DNA of 38,095 nt. Source: a virus. The DNA is taken from IMG/VR virus record IMGVR_UViG_3300005841_000941, positions 1 through 38,095 of that record; one strand, 5' to 3'. This document shows, piece by piece, positions 13,443 through 21,856 of this stretch. The notes beneath the pieces are model-generated. The model did not search any database. It was not told the origin of the DNA and was given only the letters and a program-made list of their open reading frames with translations. Positions within the stretch are counted from its first letter, which is position 1. The number at the start of each line of letters is the position of its first letter. Both the position numbers and the translations under genes were made by a program.

Positions 13443-14231
13443 ATGACAGTCACCTTCCCCCCAGATCCGAGCGACGAGGAAGGCCCGCCTGGGCCGCAAG
13501 GACCGCAGGGTCCGCAGGGCGCTGTAGGACCGCAGGGTCCGCAGGGCGTCCAAGGACCAGAAGGCAAACAAGGTCCCCAGGGCCCGGACGGCGAGGGCAC
13601 TGTCGGCGCCGAAGGACCGCAGGGTCCGGCAGGCGCCCAGGGCGCGACTGGCCCGGCGGGCCCGGAAGGCGCACAAGGCCCGAAAGGTGATGCCGGCGAC
13701 GATGGGGCAGACGGGCTCGACGGCGGCCCCGGCCCCGAAGGTCCGCCAGGGAAAGAAGGCGCGACAGGGAAAGACGGCGCTGCAGGCGCGCAGGGGCCAG
13801 CCGGTCCCGAAGGCCCAAAAGGCCCCGCGGGCGCGAACGGCAAAGACGGCGCAGTGGGGCCGGAAGGACCCCCAGGCGCGGGGTCGGCGGTGGCCTGGGA
13901 AGACGCGACGCTCGGCGCCAACGTCACCATCTTCGGTGCCCCCTACGCCCCCAAAGTCAGGGCGGGCGCAAACGGCCAGATCGCCTACCTCACCGGGCTG
14001 CTTACGATCGGCGCCGGTGGAATCGAAGGCGGCGCGGTCCTATTCACGGTGCCCGCTCCCGCCCGCCCGAAATACAAGAAGATCGTTGTCGCAATCGACG
14101 GCAACAACCCAACTGCGGCGGGCCTGATGCCGGTGGTGGTCGAACCGGACGGCAAAGTGAAGTGCGTCGTCAAATTCAACGCCGGACAGATTCCGTCCTT
14201 CGATTCGGTCTCCTACTCCCTCACCGACTGA
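13443..14231 (+). CDS. Collagen-like virion protein, 262 aa
   Basis: A 13-residue N-terminus is followed by about 44 Gly-X-Y triplets (residues 14-147) interrupted once by a two-residue GE step (50-51). The triplets are rich in GPQ, GPE, GPA and GKD, which favour triple helices with ionic pairing. Residues 148-262 form a beta-rich globular domain ([48 protein letters not shown]) likely to trimerise the shaft. Phage collagen-like proteins are usually fibres or head decorations. This one lies between the capsid and neck genes, so a head or neck fibre is favoured over a tail fibre. The ribosome site is weak. Confidence 0.85.
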   Translation: MTVTFPPDPSDEEGPPGPQGPQGPQGAVGPQGPQGVQGPEGKQGPQGPDGEGTVGAEGPQGPAGAQGATGPAGPEGAQGPKGDAGDDGADGLDGGPGPEGPPGKEGATGKDGAAGAQGPAGPEGPKGPAGANGKDGAVGPEGPPGAGSAVAWEDATLGANVTIFGAPYAPKVRAGANGQIAYLTGLLTIGAGGIEGGAVLFTVPAPARPKYKKIVVAIDGNNPTAAGLMPVVVEPDGKVKCVVKFNAGQIPSFDSVSYSLTD

Positions 14232-14314
14232 ATCGTTCCCCCCGCTGCCTTGATATCGCCGCCATGAGCCCGGCGGGAAATCCACTTCGCTCGATGTGAA
14301 GGAGCCACCGCGTA

Positions 14315-15013
14315 ATGAGCACCTACGTCAAACCGGGCGAGACCCGGCCAGTCATCATCGGGCCGCTCCCCACCGGACTCGCCGGCTCGATCGGCGTCCG
14401 GGTCGAGAGCGCGACTGACGCGATCCTCCGCGCACGGAGCACTGCTGGCGTCACCGAGTTTGCCACCGGCTGGTACCGAGTCTCCCTCACCTTCGATGCA
14501 GCGTGGTCGGGGCGGGTGTATGTCGTCGCCGATGCACCCGATGGCCGCGAGGGAATCGAGGAGTTCGAGGTCTCGCTACGTCCGACCGTCGCTCCGGTTG
14601 ACTGGCGCCCCACCGTCGAGGAGGTCGCCACGGCGATTCGCTCACGCACCTACCAGGACGGTAAACCCGACAGCGACCCCGACGACGAGATCCTCGACAA
14701 CGTGGTGGGCGGGTCGCAGGCAGGCACCTTCACCGAGAACACCGACCCCACCGACGAGGAGGTCGAAGCGCACATCACCGACGCCTGCGCCGATGTGCTG
14801 ATCCCGTTCCTCAGCGGCGCCGTCCCCGAAGCCTCCTACTCCGCCGCCCGCCGCGCTGCCACCTTGAAAGCAGCGCTCGCGGTCGAGCTGTCGAAGTTCC
14901 GCACCTCTGGGGGCGCCGAAAACTCCCCCTACATCCAACTTCGCATCGACGCGGACAACGCCATGAAGGCGTTGCTCATCTCCGCCCAAACCCGCGACCT
15001 CTTCGCCGAGTAG
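14315..15013 (+). CDS. Head-tail connector protein with an N-terminal beta domain
   Basis: A 232-aa protein. The C-terminal part (about 95-232) fits gp6-type connector proteins: TVEEVATAIRSRTY, EEVEAHITDACADVLIPFLSG, ARRAATLKAALAVELSKF and IDADNAMKALLISAQ helices. The first 90 residues are a beta-sandwich-like module (RPVIIGPLPTGLAGSIGVRV to RPTV), which suggests an added Ig-like domain. GAAGGAG lies upstream of ATG 14315. The position right after the head genes supports a portal-proximal adaptor. The domain call rests on sequence rhythm and gene order. Confidence 0.65.
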   Translation: MSTYVKPGETRPVIIGPLPTGLAGSIGVRVESATDAILRARSTAGVTEFATGWYRVSLTFDAAWSGRVYVVADAPDGREGIEEFEVSLRPTVAPVDWRPTVEEVATAIRSRTYQDGKPDSDPDDEILDNVVGGSQAGTFTENTDPTDEEVEAHITDACADVLIPFLSGAVPEASYSAARRAATLKAALAVELSKFRTSGGAENSPYIQLRIDADNAMKALLISAQTRDLFAE

Positions 15014-15490
15014 ATGCCCTTCCTCCCGCACGCAGAAGTCTCGTTCGATGGGGTTGAGTCCTCGGTCGATCTGCTGTCCAAACTGGGAGATCGCGCCGCG
15101 GATATGCGGCCGGCGACCCGGCAGATTCGCGAGCTGCTCAAGCGAGGGCACCGCCAACAGTTCCGCTCGAAGGGCGCCTACCTGGGGACGCCCTGGGCTG
15201 AGGACAAGCCGGCGACGATCGCCAAGAAGGCGCGCTCGGGCATCCCTGGCCTCTCTTCGACGATGGTCTTCAGTGGTGCGCTCCAGGAGGCTGCGGAAGG
15301 CGGCTCTGGAAGCCGCGGTAGCGCGACGAGGAGCTTCGCGAGCGCTGGGGTGGCTCTCTTCTACGCCCGCTTCCATATCAAACCGCGGCGCAAGGGCATG
15401 GAGCCGCGACCCGTGGTCGGCATCCACCCGAGGGATGAGAACCGGGCGCTGCTGATGGTCGAGGAGCACCTGATGGGGAAGCTGACATGA
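15014..15490 (+). CDS. Tail completion / virion morphogenesis protein (gpS-like)
   Basis: A 158-aa basic protein beginning immediately after the previous TAG. The pattern LSKLGDRAADMRPATRQIRELLKRGHRQQFRSKG, then GTPWAEDKPATIAKKARSG, then a FSGALQEAA segment matches phage virion morphogenesis/neck proteins (P2 gpS, Mu gpG type), which join head and tail. The C-terminus PVVGIHPRDENRALLMVEEHL suits the same group. It overlaps the next gene by 4 nt (ATGA). The call agrees with its position between the connector and the tail terminator-like gene. Confidence 0.65.
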   Translation: MPFLPHAEVSFDGVESSVDLLSKLGDRAADMRPATRQIRELLKRGHRQQFRSKGAYLGTPWAEDKPATIAKKARSGIPGLSSTMVFSGALQEAAEGGSGSRGSATRSFASAGVALFYARFHIKPRRKGMEPRPVVGIHPRDENRALLMVEEHLMGKLT

Positions 15491-16095
15491 GCGAGCACCC
15501 TGTAGTCGGGCCGCTCTTCAGCGCCCACACCCTCGAGCGCTCTGTGCTGGCAACCCTGCGCGACTTCCTGCCGCCGTATCTGACGATCGCTTGCGAACTG
15601 AACGGGATCGACGAGGGCATCGCCAAGGTCGAGTCGTGGGGTCTGGAGAGTGAGCTTGCCGACGATTGGCCCTCGCAGGGGATGCCTGCTCTCCTCGTCG
15701 TCTCCGGTAGCACCACGGACGAGCCCGAGGAGGGCGGCGACGGCATGATCAAGGCCGAGTGGCGGTGCGACGTGATCATCACCGTCAAGGCCGCCACGGG
15801 CCCGCGGGCGAGGCGCTATGCCCAGGTATACGGCGCAGCCATACGAGGCGCGCTGATGCAGCGCCGGACGCTGGGCGAGGAGCTGCAGGTCGCCCGCTGG
15901 CTGGGTGAGGACACCGGCAGCACTGTTCGCGACGACGAGGACCCCGAGTCGTCGGTCTGCTCGGTAGCGAATGCCTTCGGCGTCGTACGCGAGCGCGTCC
16001 TGTCATGGCAAAAGGGCGCCGGCTCCCTGAAACCGATCCCTGACGGCTGGCCGGAAGTAACCGAAATCGAGGTCGACATGGAGGTCAAAGAGTGA
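15487..16095 (+). CDS. Tail terminator-like neck protein, 202 aa
   Basis: ATG 15487 overlaps the previous stop. The sequence has helix-strand alternation (LERSVLATLRDFLPPYL, MPALLVVSGST, WRCDVIITVKAATGPRARRYAQVYGAAIRGALMQR) like tail terminator/joining proteins that cap the tail tube. The QVYGAAIRGALMQ helix and late EVTEIEVDMEV strand are typical. It ends with a GTGA overlap to a small gene and lies two genes before the sheath, as expected in myophage gene order. No family-specific motif is decisive. Confidence 0.55.
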   Translation: MSEHPVVGPLFSAHTLERSVLATLRDFLPPYLTIACELNGIDEGIAKVESWGLESELADDWPSQGMPALLVVSGSTTDEPEEGGDGMIKAEWRCDVIITVKAATGPRARRYAQVYGAAIRGALMQRRTLGEELQVARWLGEDTGSTVRDDEDPESSVCSVANAFGVVRERVLSWQKGAGSLKPIPDGWPEVTEIEVDMEVKE

Positions 16096-16301
16096 GTTAC
16101 CTAGTGACCAGCGGGCATGTAGAGAGCCTGCACAACGGCCGGATGGTCGGCCCCGGCGAAGACGTGACCGGCGTCAACCCCCGCCACCCCCACGACAAGC
16201 GTCTGATCGACCGTGGCGTGCTCGTAAAGCGCGTCACCAAGCGAGCCCGGAAATCCGGGGACAAACCCGCGGCTGAGCCGCAAAAGGAGGAGACCACATG
16301 A
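16092..16301 (+). CDS. Small hypothetical tail-operon protein, 69 aa
   Basis: GTG start overlapping the previous stop (GTGA), and a 4-nt overlap with the sheath gene. It has a short beta-like N-terminus (YLVTSGHVESLHNGRMVGPGEDV), a middle rich in His and Pro (NPRHPHDKRLIDRG) and a basic C-terminus with alternating K/R and E. AAAGGAGGAG within its end is the ribosome site for the sheath gene. Similar small proteins precede the sheath in some myophages. No function is assigned. Confidence 0.6.
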   Translation: MSYLVTSGHVESLHNGRMVGPGEDVTGVNPRHPHDKRLIDRGVLVKRVTKRARKSGDKPAAEPQKEETT

Positions 16302-17713
16302 CCCCGGCTCCGGGAGTTATCTCAACGATTGGCGACGACATCCTCGCCCAAGCGATCGACAGCGACGAGACGCCGTTCGTCGTCGGCCTGTCTCAGAAAG
16401 GCTCGGTCACCGAGCCGACGCTGATCACCTCCAACGCGAAGGTGGAGCCGCTGTTGGGCACCCGCCAGTCGTGGAACCCGACCAACGACTGGTTCGAGAC
16501 CTCGTTCCGCGAGGGTCCGACCGCAGCCGTGGCGCATTACTTCATCCGGGCAGTCGGGCCCGCCCACAAATCGGCCAGCAAAAAACTGGTCGACGGCGTA
16601 ACTGACGTGCTCGAAGCCGTCGCCGTTTCGCCGGGCGAATGGGGCAACGACATCGACGTGGCGATCGTCGCAGGCGTGACCGGCGGGACCTTCCACGTCA
16701 CCGTCAGCTACCTCGACGTACTCAAGGAGAAATCGCCTGAGCTGGCCGACATCGCGGCAGCGGTGGCGTGGGCCTCCTCCTCCTCCTACATCACCCTCAA
16801 AGCCCTCGGTGCAACCGACCCCGATGTCCAGTCGGTTGCACTGGCCGGTGGCGATGACGACCGGGAGAACGTGACGGCGGAAGTCCTCGCGAAAGCACTT
16901 GCGCTCTTCACCGAGGATCTCGGCTTCGGCCCAGTGGCCGCACCCGGCTATACCACCGAAGCCGTCCACGAGGTCGTCATGGCGCACTGCAAGGCGACCA
17001 AGCGGGTCCCGGCCCTCGATGGCGTTGACAGCGCCGACGAGGCGGATCTGATCGGCGATGCGGGCGCGCTGCGCGCGCTCGAAGGCAACAAGCAGACGGC
17101 CGTGCTCGCGCCTTGGGAGATCGCACCGGGCCTGACCGAGGGAACTACGCGGACGGTACCGCCGTCCGCTCGCTTCGTCGGCCAGCTCGCCCGCGTCGGT
17201 CTACAGACGGGGAACCCCAACCAGCCCGCCGCCGGTGACCTGGGCAAGGCGCAGTTCGTGATCGGGCTGACCCAGACCTACGACGAGGAACAGCGCAAAG
17301 CGCTGAACGAGGCCGGAGTCATCGTCTCGATCATCGACGAGGGCAAGCCGACCACCTTCGGCTGGCGCACCCTGGCCGATCCGGTTACCGAGAAGGCTTG
17401 GCTTGCCCTCTCCAACGCCCGCACCGCGCTCTTGGCGGCGTCCAAGGCCCGGAAGGTGCTCAAGCGCTACATGTTCAAACAGCTCGACGGTGAGGGTGAG
17501 ACGAGGGGCAAGGCCGAAGGGGCGATCATCAACGAGGTTCACGCGCCCCTACGTGCAGTCCGCGCCCTCTACGCCTCGAGCGTCACGGTCACCCAGGAGA
17601 TCAACCCGGATGACGGGTCGGTCGGGAAGCTGATCGCCAATCAGGTTCTTCAGCCGACCAAGTTCTCCGAGGTGATCGAACTCACCACGGTCGTATCCAA
17701 CGAGTCCGTCTAG
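16298..17713 (+). CDS. Contractile tail sheath protein
   Basis: This 471-aa protein identifies the phage as a myovirus type. The N-terminus APGVISTIGDD and the PFVVGLSQKG strand fit sheath domain I. SPGEWGNDIDVAIV (111-124) is a characteristic sheath segment. The C-terminal part (ARTALLAASKARKVLKRYMF, then VTVTQEINPDDGSVGKLIANQVLQPTKFSEVIELTTVV) matches the conserved end that wraps the tube. AAAGGAGGAG lies 8 nt before ATG. The length is near the family norm. It should assemble around the tube protein encoded next. Confidence 0.93.
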   Translation: MTPAPGVISTIGDDILAQAIDSDETPFVVGLSQKGSVTEPTLITSNAKVEPLLGTRQSWNPTNDWFETSFREGPTAAVAHYFIRAVGPAHKSASKKLVDGVTDVLEAVAVSPGEWGNDIDVAIVAGVTGGTFHVTVSYLDVLKEKSPELADIAAAVAWASSSSYITLKALGATDPDVQSVALAGGDDDRENVTAEVLAKALALFTEDLGFGPVAAPGYTTEAVHEVVMAHCKATKRVPALDGVDSADEADLIGDAGALRALEGNKQTAVLAPWEIAPGLTEGTTRTVPPSARFVGQLARVGLQTGNPNQPAAGDLGKAQFVIGLTQTYDEEQRKALNEAGVIVSIIDEGKPTTFGWRTLADPVTEKAWLALSNARTALLAASKARKVLKRYMFKQLDGEGETRGKAEGAIINEVHAPLRAVRALYASSVTVTQEINPDDGSVGKLIANQVLQPTKFSEVIELTTVVSNESV

Positions 17714-17728
17714 CAGGAGGGAACGAGA

Positions 17729-18160
17729 ATGCCAAGTAGCACTCAGCTATCGAATCAGGCGAGCTGCACGCTCACGGTCAACGGCCGCGAGTACTCGTTC
17801 GTCTTCAACAAGCGCGACGGCGGGATGGTCGACTCCGAGGAGTCCAAGACCTTCCCCGGCGGCGGGCGCAAGCAGCGTGCCCATCTCGGGCAGGCAACGG
17901 TCGAGAACGTGACCCTGACGGGCGAGATGGTGCCCGACCGCGATCACGAGGAGATCATCGCGCTGAAGGCGCTGATCGGGTTTGAACCCGAAGCGAGCGT
18001 GGTCGAAAACGCCATCGACGCCAACGGAGTCGCCTACCGGGTCCTCAACACCTGGACGGGCCTGCTCAAGAGCGTCAACACCGGCAACTACGACGCCGGC
18101 TCCAGCGATCCGCGGGAGTTCGAGGTCGAGATCAGCACTCACGGGGAGGTCGGCCCGTGA
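17729..18160 (+). CDS. Tail tube protein
   Basis: A 143-aa protein directly after the sheath gene, with CAGGAGGG ahead of ATG. The strand-rich sequence (SCTLTVNGREYSFVFNKRDGG, TVENVTLTGEMVPDRDHEEI, FEVEISTHGEVG) fits the tube fold shared with type VI secretion Hcp and phage gp19-like proteins. Size and position agree. The product probably forms the inner tube through which DNA is injected. The following gene overlaps by 4 nt. Confidence 0.85.
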   Translation: MPSSTQLSNQASCTLTVNGREYSFVFNKRDGGMVDSEESKTFPGGGRKQRAHLGQATVENVTLTGEMVPDRDHEEIIALKALIGFEPEASVVENAIDANGVAYRVLNTWTGLLKSVNTGNYDAGSSDPREFEVEISTHGEVGP

Positions 18161-18705
18161 GCGAGCCAACCGAGACGCCCGCCACGGAGGGCACGGCCAA
18201 GGAGAGGTTCGGCAGCTCGCTCGCTCGCGTCAAGGCGCAGCGGGAGGCGATCGTCAGCAAGGAATTCCTCACCCTACGGGTGCCGGACTACGAGGATCTC
18301 CAAGTCCGCTATCGGCTGATGTCGGAGAAGGCCACCGAAGAGGTCGCGCGGAAGATCGAATCGGCGCAGCGCAGTGGTGCCAGCGGTAAGAAGAACATGG
18401 AGATCGCCGCCGACTTCCTGGTCGCGGCTTGCGACGCGGTCCTCGTCCGCATTGAGGACACCGGGAAGTTCGAGGTGCTCGTTGGTGAGCATGAGCAGCC
18501 GGTGCGCTTCGACGCGGAACTCGCCGATGTGTTGGGGATCGACGGGGTCGACCAGGCCCGGCAGATCGTCCTTGAGACGTTCTCCCCCGAGGGCGACGAT
18601 GGGCTGCGGCGGAATCCCGACGCGATCATCGACCACCTCAACGCGATCATCTCCTGGCGCAAGGGCCGCGAGTACGAGATCGACCAAGGCCTCCTGGGGG
18701 AATAG
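18157..18705 (+). CDS. Tail assembly chaperone, zero-frame product
   Basis: A 182-aa protein located between the tube and tape-measure genes, the standard place of the gpG-type chaperone that coats the tape measure during assembly. After a flexible N-terminus (about 1-37) it has EFLTLRVPDYEDLQVRYRLM, a helical core (ADFLVAACDAVLVRI) and a final IIDHLNAIISWRKGREYEIDQGLLGE. The GTG overlaps the tube stop. A G5 run lies immediately before its TAG, and a good frame continues in -1, so a longer fused product is expected. Confidence 0.85.
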   Translation: MSEPTETPATEGTAKERFGSSLARVKAQREAIVSKEFLTLRVPDYEDLQVRYRLMSEKATEEVARKIESAQRSGASGKKNMEIAADFLVAACDAVLVRIEDTGKFEVLVGEHEQPVRFDAELADVLGIDGVDQARQIVLETFSPEGDDGLRRNPDAIIDHLNAIISWRKGREYEIDQGLLGE

Positions 18706-18914
18706 GAGCCTGGGGGGAGGTCAAGCAGGCCGCATACCTCGATTCGCTCGGCCTTGACGGCTCGCTGTTCCTAAGCAGCGACGACCCCGCCGTGCGTCTC
18801 AGTCTCCTCGCTAGGGCGCCCCACCTGGCCGCCATCAAGCGAGACCAAAGGCGCGAGCTGGCGAACTTCATCGTCGACTCGCTCGGCAAGTCGATCAAGA
18901 GAGGCAAAAAGTAG
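18696..18914 (+). CDS. Tail assembly chaperone, -1 frameshift extension
   Basis: The -1 frame from the G5 run (18696-18700) to TAG 18912-18914 is open for 71 codons (18699-18911). It encodes a convincing segment: GAWGEVKQAAYLDSLGLDG, LSSDDPAVRLSLLARAPHL, then a basic end SIKRGKK. It has no plausible start codon of its own near the beginning and ends exactly where the tape measure begins. Slippage of tRNA-Gly on CTG-GGG-GAA would give a 252-aa fusion, the equivalent of lambda gpGT. The site is not a textbook heptamer, so the exact slip position is inferred. Confidence 0.75.
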   Translation, partial: GGIGAWGEVKQAAYLDSLGLDGSLFLSSDDPAVRLSLLARAPHLAAIKRDQRRELANFIVDSLGKSIKRGKK

Positions 18915-21215
18915 ATGGCTGTACGGGCGAACTCGGTTGACGTTCGGCTGCGACTCCGCGGCCAGCGCCAGTTCAAGCGCGAAGTCAGCGAATCAACGGC
19001 GACCCTTGAGGCGATGGGCCTGCGCGGTGCGAAAGCGCTGGGCAGGTTTGCCGCTGCCGGTCAACGGATGAAGGACTTCGGCAAGACGTGGTCTCGCCAC
19101 GTCTCCCTGCCCCTCGCCATCGGGGGCGGGCTCGCGGTCAAGGCAGCAATCGACTGGGAATCAGCCTTTGCCGGCGTTCGCAAGACGGTCGCCGCCACGC
19201 CTCAGCAGTTCAAGGAGCTGGAAGGCGGGCTGCGGTCAATGTCGACGCATATCCCGGTCGCGGCCAACGAGCTCGCCGAAATCGCCGAGGCGGCGGGTCA
19301 GCTGGGGATCAAGCGGCAGGCCATCCTCGGCTTCACTCGCACTGTCGCCGACCTCGGTGTAGCGACGAATCTCGCCGGGGAGGAAGGCGCGTCGACCCTC
19401 GCCCGCTTCGCCAACATCACCCAGATGCCCCAGTCGCAGTTCGATCGGCTGGGGTCGACGATCGTGGCGCTCGGCAACGCCGGCGCCTCGACCGAGAAGG
19501 ACATCGCTTCGATGGGGTTGCGCCTCGCTGCCGCCGGCAACTTCGTCGGGATGTCCGAGGCGCAGATCCTCGGCTTTGCCAACGCCCTGTCCTCCGTGGG
19601 GATCGAGGCCGAGGCGGGTGGCACGTCGATGTCGCAGGTCTTCAAGTCGATTAACTCGGCGGTCTCCGGCGGCGGCAAGGAACTCGAAAACTTCGCAGCA
19701 GTCGCCGGGCTCTCTTCCGGCCAGTTCGCCAAAGCGTGGAAAAAGGACGCGGCCAGCGCGACCGTGACTTGGGTCGAAGGCCTCTCGCGGCTTAAGAAAG
19801 AGGGGAAGGATGTCCCTTCGTTGCTCAACGAGCTGAGCCCAAAGCTACGCGGCTCGCGGGTGCAGGACACCCTTCTACGGGCTTCGGGTGCCGGGAAGCT
19901 GCTGCGGCAAAGCCTCGGCCTGGGGGCGAAGTCCTGGCGGGAAAACAACGCGCTCACCGAAGAGGCGAGCAAGCGCTACAAGACGGTCGCCTCGAAACTG
20001 CAGATCCTCAAGAATCAGGTCGTCGACCTGGGGGTCACGATCGGCCAGGAACTACTTCCTCCGCTGATCGACTTCGTGGAGTTCGCCGGGCCCAAGATCG
20101 CTGGCGCAGCCAAAGCCTTCGGCAAGCTCTCCAAGCCCGTGAAAACTGCGGTCATCGGGACGGCAGCGTTCGCGATTGCGCTCGGCCCGCTCTCGACGGC
20201 GATGGGCTTCTTCGCCGGTGGTGTTGGTCGGACGATCATCGGCCTGGCGAAGTTCATTCGCTTCGTGCAGGGCTTCCGCGCCCTGGCGGCGGGGGTGGGT
20301 GCTCTCAACGCGCTGAAAATCGCGATGGCGGGCTTCGGGCTCACCTTGCGCGGAGTGATGATGACGACCGGGATCGGCCTGGCGATCACCGCGATCATCC
20401 TCCTCAACGAAAAGTTCCACTTCCTCGGCCCGACGATCGAGTGGGTGACCAACGCGCTCGGCACCGCCTTCGACTGGATCAAGGGCGCGGTCGGATCGGT
20501 GATCGGCTTCGTCAAGGCGAACTGGCCGCTGCTCGTCGGCGCTCTCCTCGGCCCGCTGGGGCTCGCGGTTGCACTCGTGATCACGCACTGGAGTTCGATC
20601 AAGAAGGCTGTCTCCGGCGCCGTGCAGTCGGTGCTCGGGTTCGTCAAGTCTCACTGGAAGACGATCATCGCGATCCTGGGCGGGCCCTTGGGCATCGCCG
20701 TGAAGCTGGTCCTTGACCGATGGGGGCAGATCAAGGCTGCCGCCTCGAGCGTGGTGAGTTGGGTGATCGGCAAGTGGAGGGGCATGATCGCGTTCTTCAC
20801 CAGCCTCCCCGGCCGGCTGCGCGCAGTCGGCAAGGACATCTTCGGCTTCATCAAGGAGGGCTTTCGCTCAGCGATCAACTGGGTGATCGACAAGTGGAAC
20901 AGCCTTGAGTTCCGAGTCCCAAAGATCGACCCTCCGGGTCCGGGCTCATTCGGAGGGTTCGCCATCGGGGTGCCTGATATCCCGCGGCTCGCGGGGGGCG
21001 GCAACATCGCTCGCAGCGGCGTCGTCGAAGTCGGCGAGCGCGGTCCCGAGGTGTTGCAGCTCCCGACCGCCGCCCGTGTGACCCCGCTCGACCCGCGTCC
21101 CCTTTCACTCCCAGGCAGGGGCAAGCAGGAGATCAGGGTCCCTGTCCAGATCGGGGCAAGGCAGGTCGCCGAAGCCGTTGCCGAGGTCGCCGAGGACGAC
21201 GCAGCGACCGCATGA
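18915..21215 (+). CDS. Tail tape measure protein
   Basis: A 766-aa protein that sets tail length. It starts directly after the frameshift-product stop. The N-terminal helical part and the segment SAFAGVRKTVAATPQQFKELEGGLRSMS to ALSSVGIEAEAGGTSMSQVFKSI belong to the TP901/Mu-like tape-measure core. Several hydrophobic stretches (AVIGTAAFAIALGPLSTAMGFFAGG; GIGLAITAIILL; LLVGALLGPLGLAVALVI) could insert into the host membrane at DNA entry. Two related Trp-rich repeats (ANWPLLVGALLGPLGLAV and SHWKTIIAILGGPLGIAV) follow. At about 450 bases per 15 nm it implies a tail of roughly 110 nm, if the usual scaling holds. Confidence 0.92.
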   Translation: MAVRANSVDVRLRLRGQRQFKREVSESTATLEAMGLRGAKALGRFAAAGQRMKDFGKTWSRHVSLPLAIGGGLAVKAAIDWESAFAGVRKTVAATPQQFKELEGGLRSMSTHIPVAANELAEIAEAAGQLGIKRQAILGFTRTVADLGVATNLAGEEGASTLARFANITQMPQSQFDRLGSTIVALGNAGASTEKDIASMGLRLAAAGNFVGMSEAQILGFANALSSVGIEAEAGGTSMSQVFKSINSAVSGGGKELENFAAVAGLSSGQFAKAWKKDAASATVTWVEGLSRLKKEGKDVPSLLNELSPKLRGSRVQDTLLRASGAGKLLRQSLGLGAKSWRENNALTEEASKRYKTVASKLQILKNQVVDLGVTIGQELLPPLIDFVEFAGPKIAGAAKAFGKLSKPVKTAVIGTAAFAIALGPLSTAMGFFAGGVGRTIIGLAKFIRFVQGFRALAAGVGALNALKIAMAGFGLTLRGVMMTTGIGLAITAIILLNEKFHFLGPTIEWVTNALGTAFDWIKGAVGSVIGFVKANWPLLVGALLGPLGLAVALVITHWSSIKKAVSGAVQSVLGFVKSHWKTIIAILGGPLGIAVKLVLDRWGQIKAAASSVVSWVIGKWRGMIAFFTSLPGRLRAVGKDIFGFIKEGFRSAINWVIDKWNSLEFRVPKIDPPGPGSFGGFAIGVPDIPRLAGGGNIARSGVVEVGERGPEVLQLPTAARVTPLDPRPLSLPGRGKQEIRVPVQIGARQVAEAVAEVAEDDAATA

Positions 21216-21856
21216 AGTACCTACGGCTGGTCTGCGCCGATCCCAAGGTCGACATCAAGGTCCAGATGGGCGATGGTCCGGCGACGCCGACTGCCGGTGT
21301 CGCCGGGTGGGAAGTCACCCCCCGCGCCGGGGGGCGCCGGGGAATCACCACTCGTACTAGCCCGCCACCCTTCCAACAGGACGTGCCGATCTACCTCAAC
21401 GGGCTGGCGCAGGGCAACTCCGTGCAGCGCCAGCTCGACCAGATCCTCAGCCTCGGCGAACCGGGCGCCCAGCCGTTCAAGGCCATTGGTCCCATTCACC
21501 GTGGCGACGGGCGCCTCTGGGTCTTCGGCGGCGAGCCTGACTACGGGGAAGCGATCCGCGATGACGACGAGGACAGCACGCTGCTGCGCCAGCGCCTGAC
21601 CTTGAAGCTGCTGCTGTACCAGCGTCCCGATGTCGTCAAGGAGCGTCGTCGCCGCGGCAGGGGACGCGGTGGAGGCGGGAAGGTCGCACAGAACGTCGCG
21701 GTCGGCGGCACCTACACCACGCGCAAAGGGGACACGCTTCAGTCGATCGCCGCGGAGCTTTACAACGACTGGAGAGAGTGGCAGTCGATCGGCAACAAGA
21801 ACGGCCTCAGTGACCCGACCCGCAAGCTCCCGCCCGGCAAGGTCTTGAAGCTGTGA
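21212..21856 (+). CDS. LysM-domain baseplate/tail protein, 214 aa
   Basis: ATG 21212 overlaps the tape-measure stop (ATGA). The first 140 residues are a compact beta-containing domain (YLRLVCADPKVDIKVQM, VPIYLNGLAQGNSVQRQLDQILSLG, GRLWVFGGEPDYGEAI). A glycine/arginine-rich hinge (RRRRGRGRGGGGK) leads to a C-terminal LysM (about 165-214: GGTYTTRKGDTLQSIAAELYNDWREWQSIGNKNG). In myophages a LysM protein after the tape measure joins the hub to the tube and may hold peptidoglycan. This is a well-supported position and domain call. Confidence 0.85.
   Translation: MKYLRLVCADPKVDIKVQMGDGPATPTAGVAGWEVTPRAGGRRGITTRTSPPPFQQDVPIYLNGLAQGNSVQRQLDQILSLGEPGAQPFKAIGPIHRGDGRLWVFGGEPDYGEAIRDDDEDSTLLRQRLTLKLLLYQRPDVVKERRRRGRGRGGGGKVAQNVAVGGTYTTRKGDTLQSIAAELYNDWREWQSIGNKNGLSDPTRKLPPGKVLKL

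Noticed and set aside
13424-13930. Minus-strand Pro/Gly/Ser-rich repeat protein
   Set aside because: It is the reverse complement of the Gly-X-Y repeats; the + strand has regular GXY triplets and a globular end domain.
20052-20654. Minus-strand frames opposite the tape measure gene
   Set aside because: They are shadows in high-GC DNA; the + strand has a continuous tape-measure protein with recognisable core segments.
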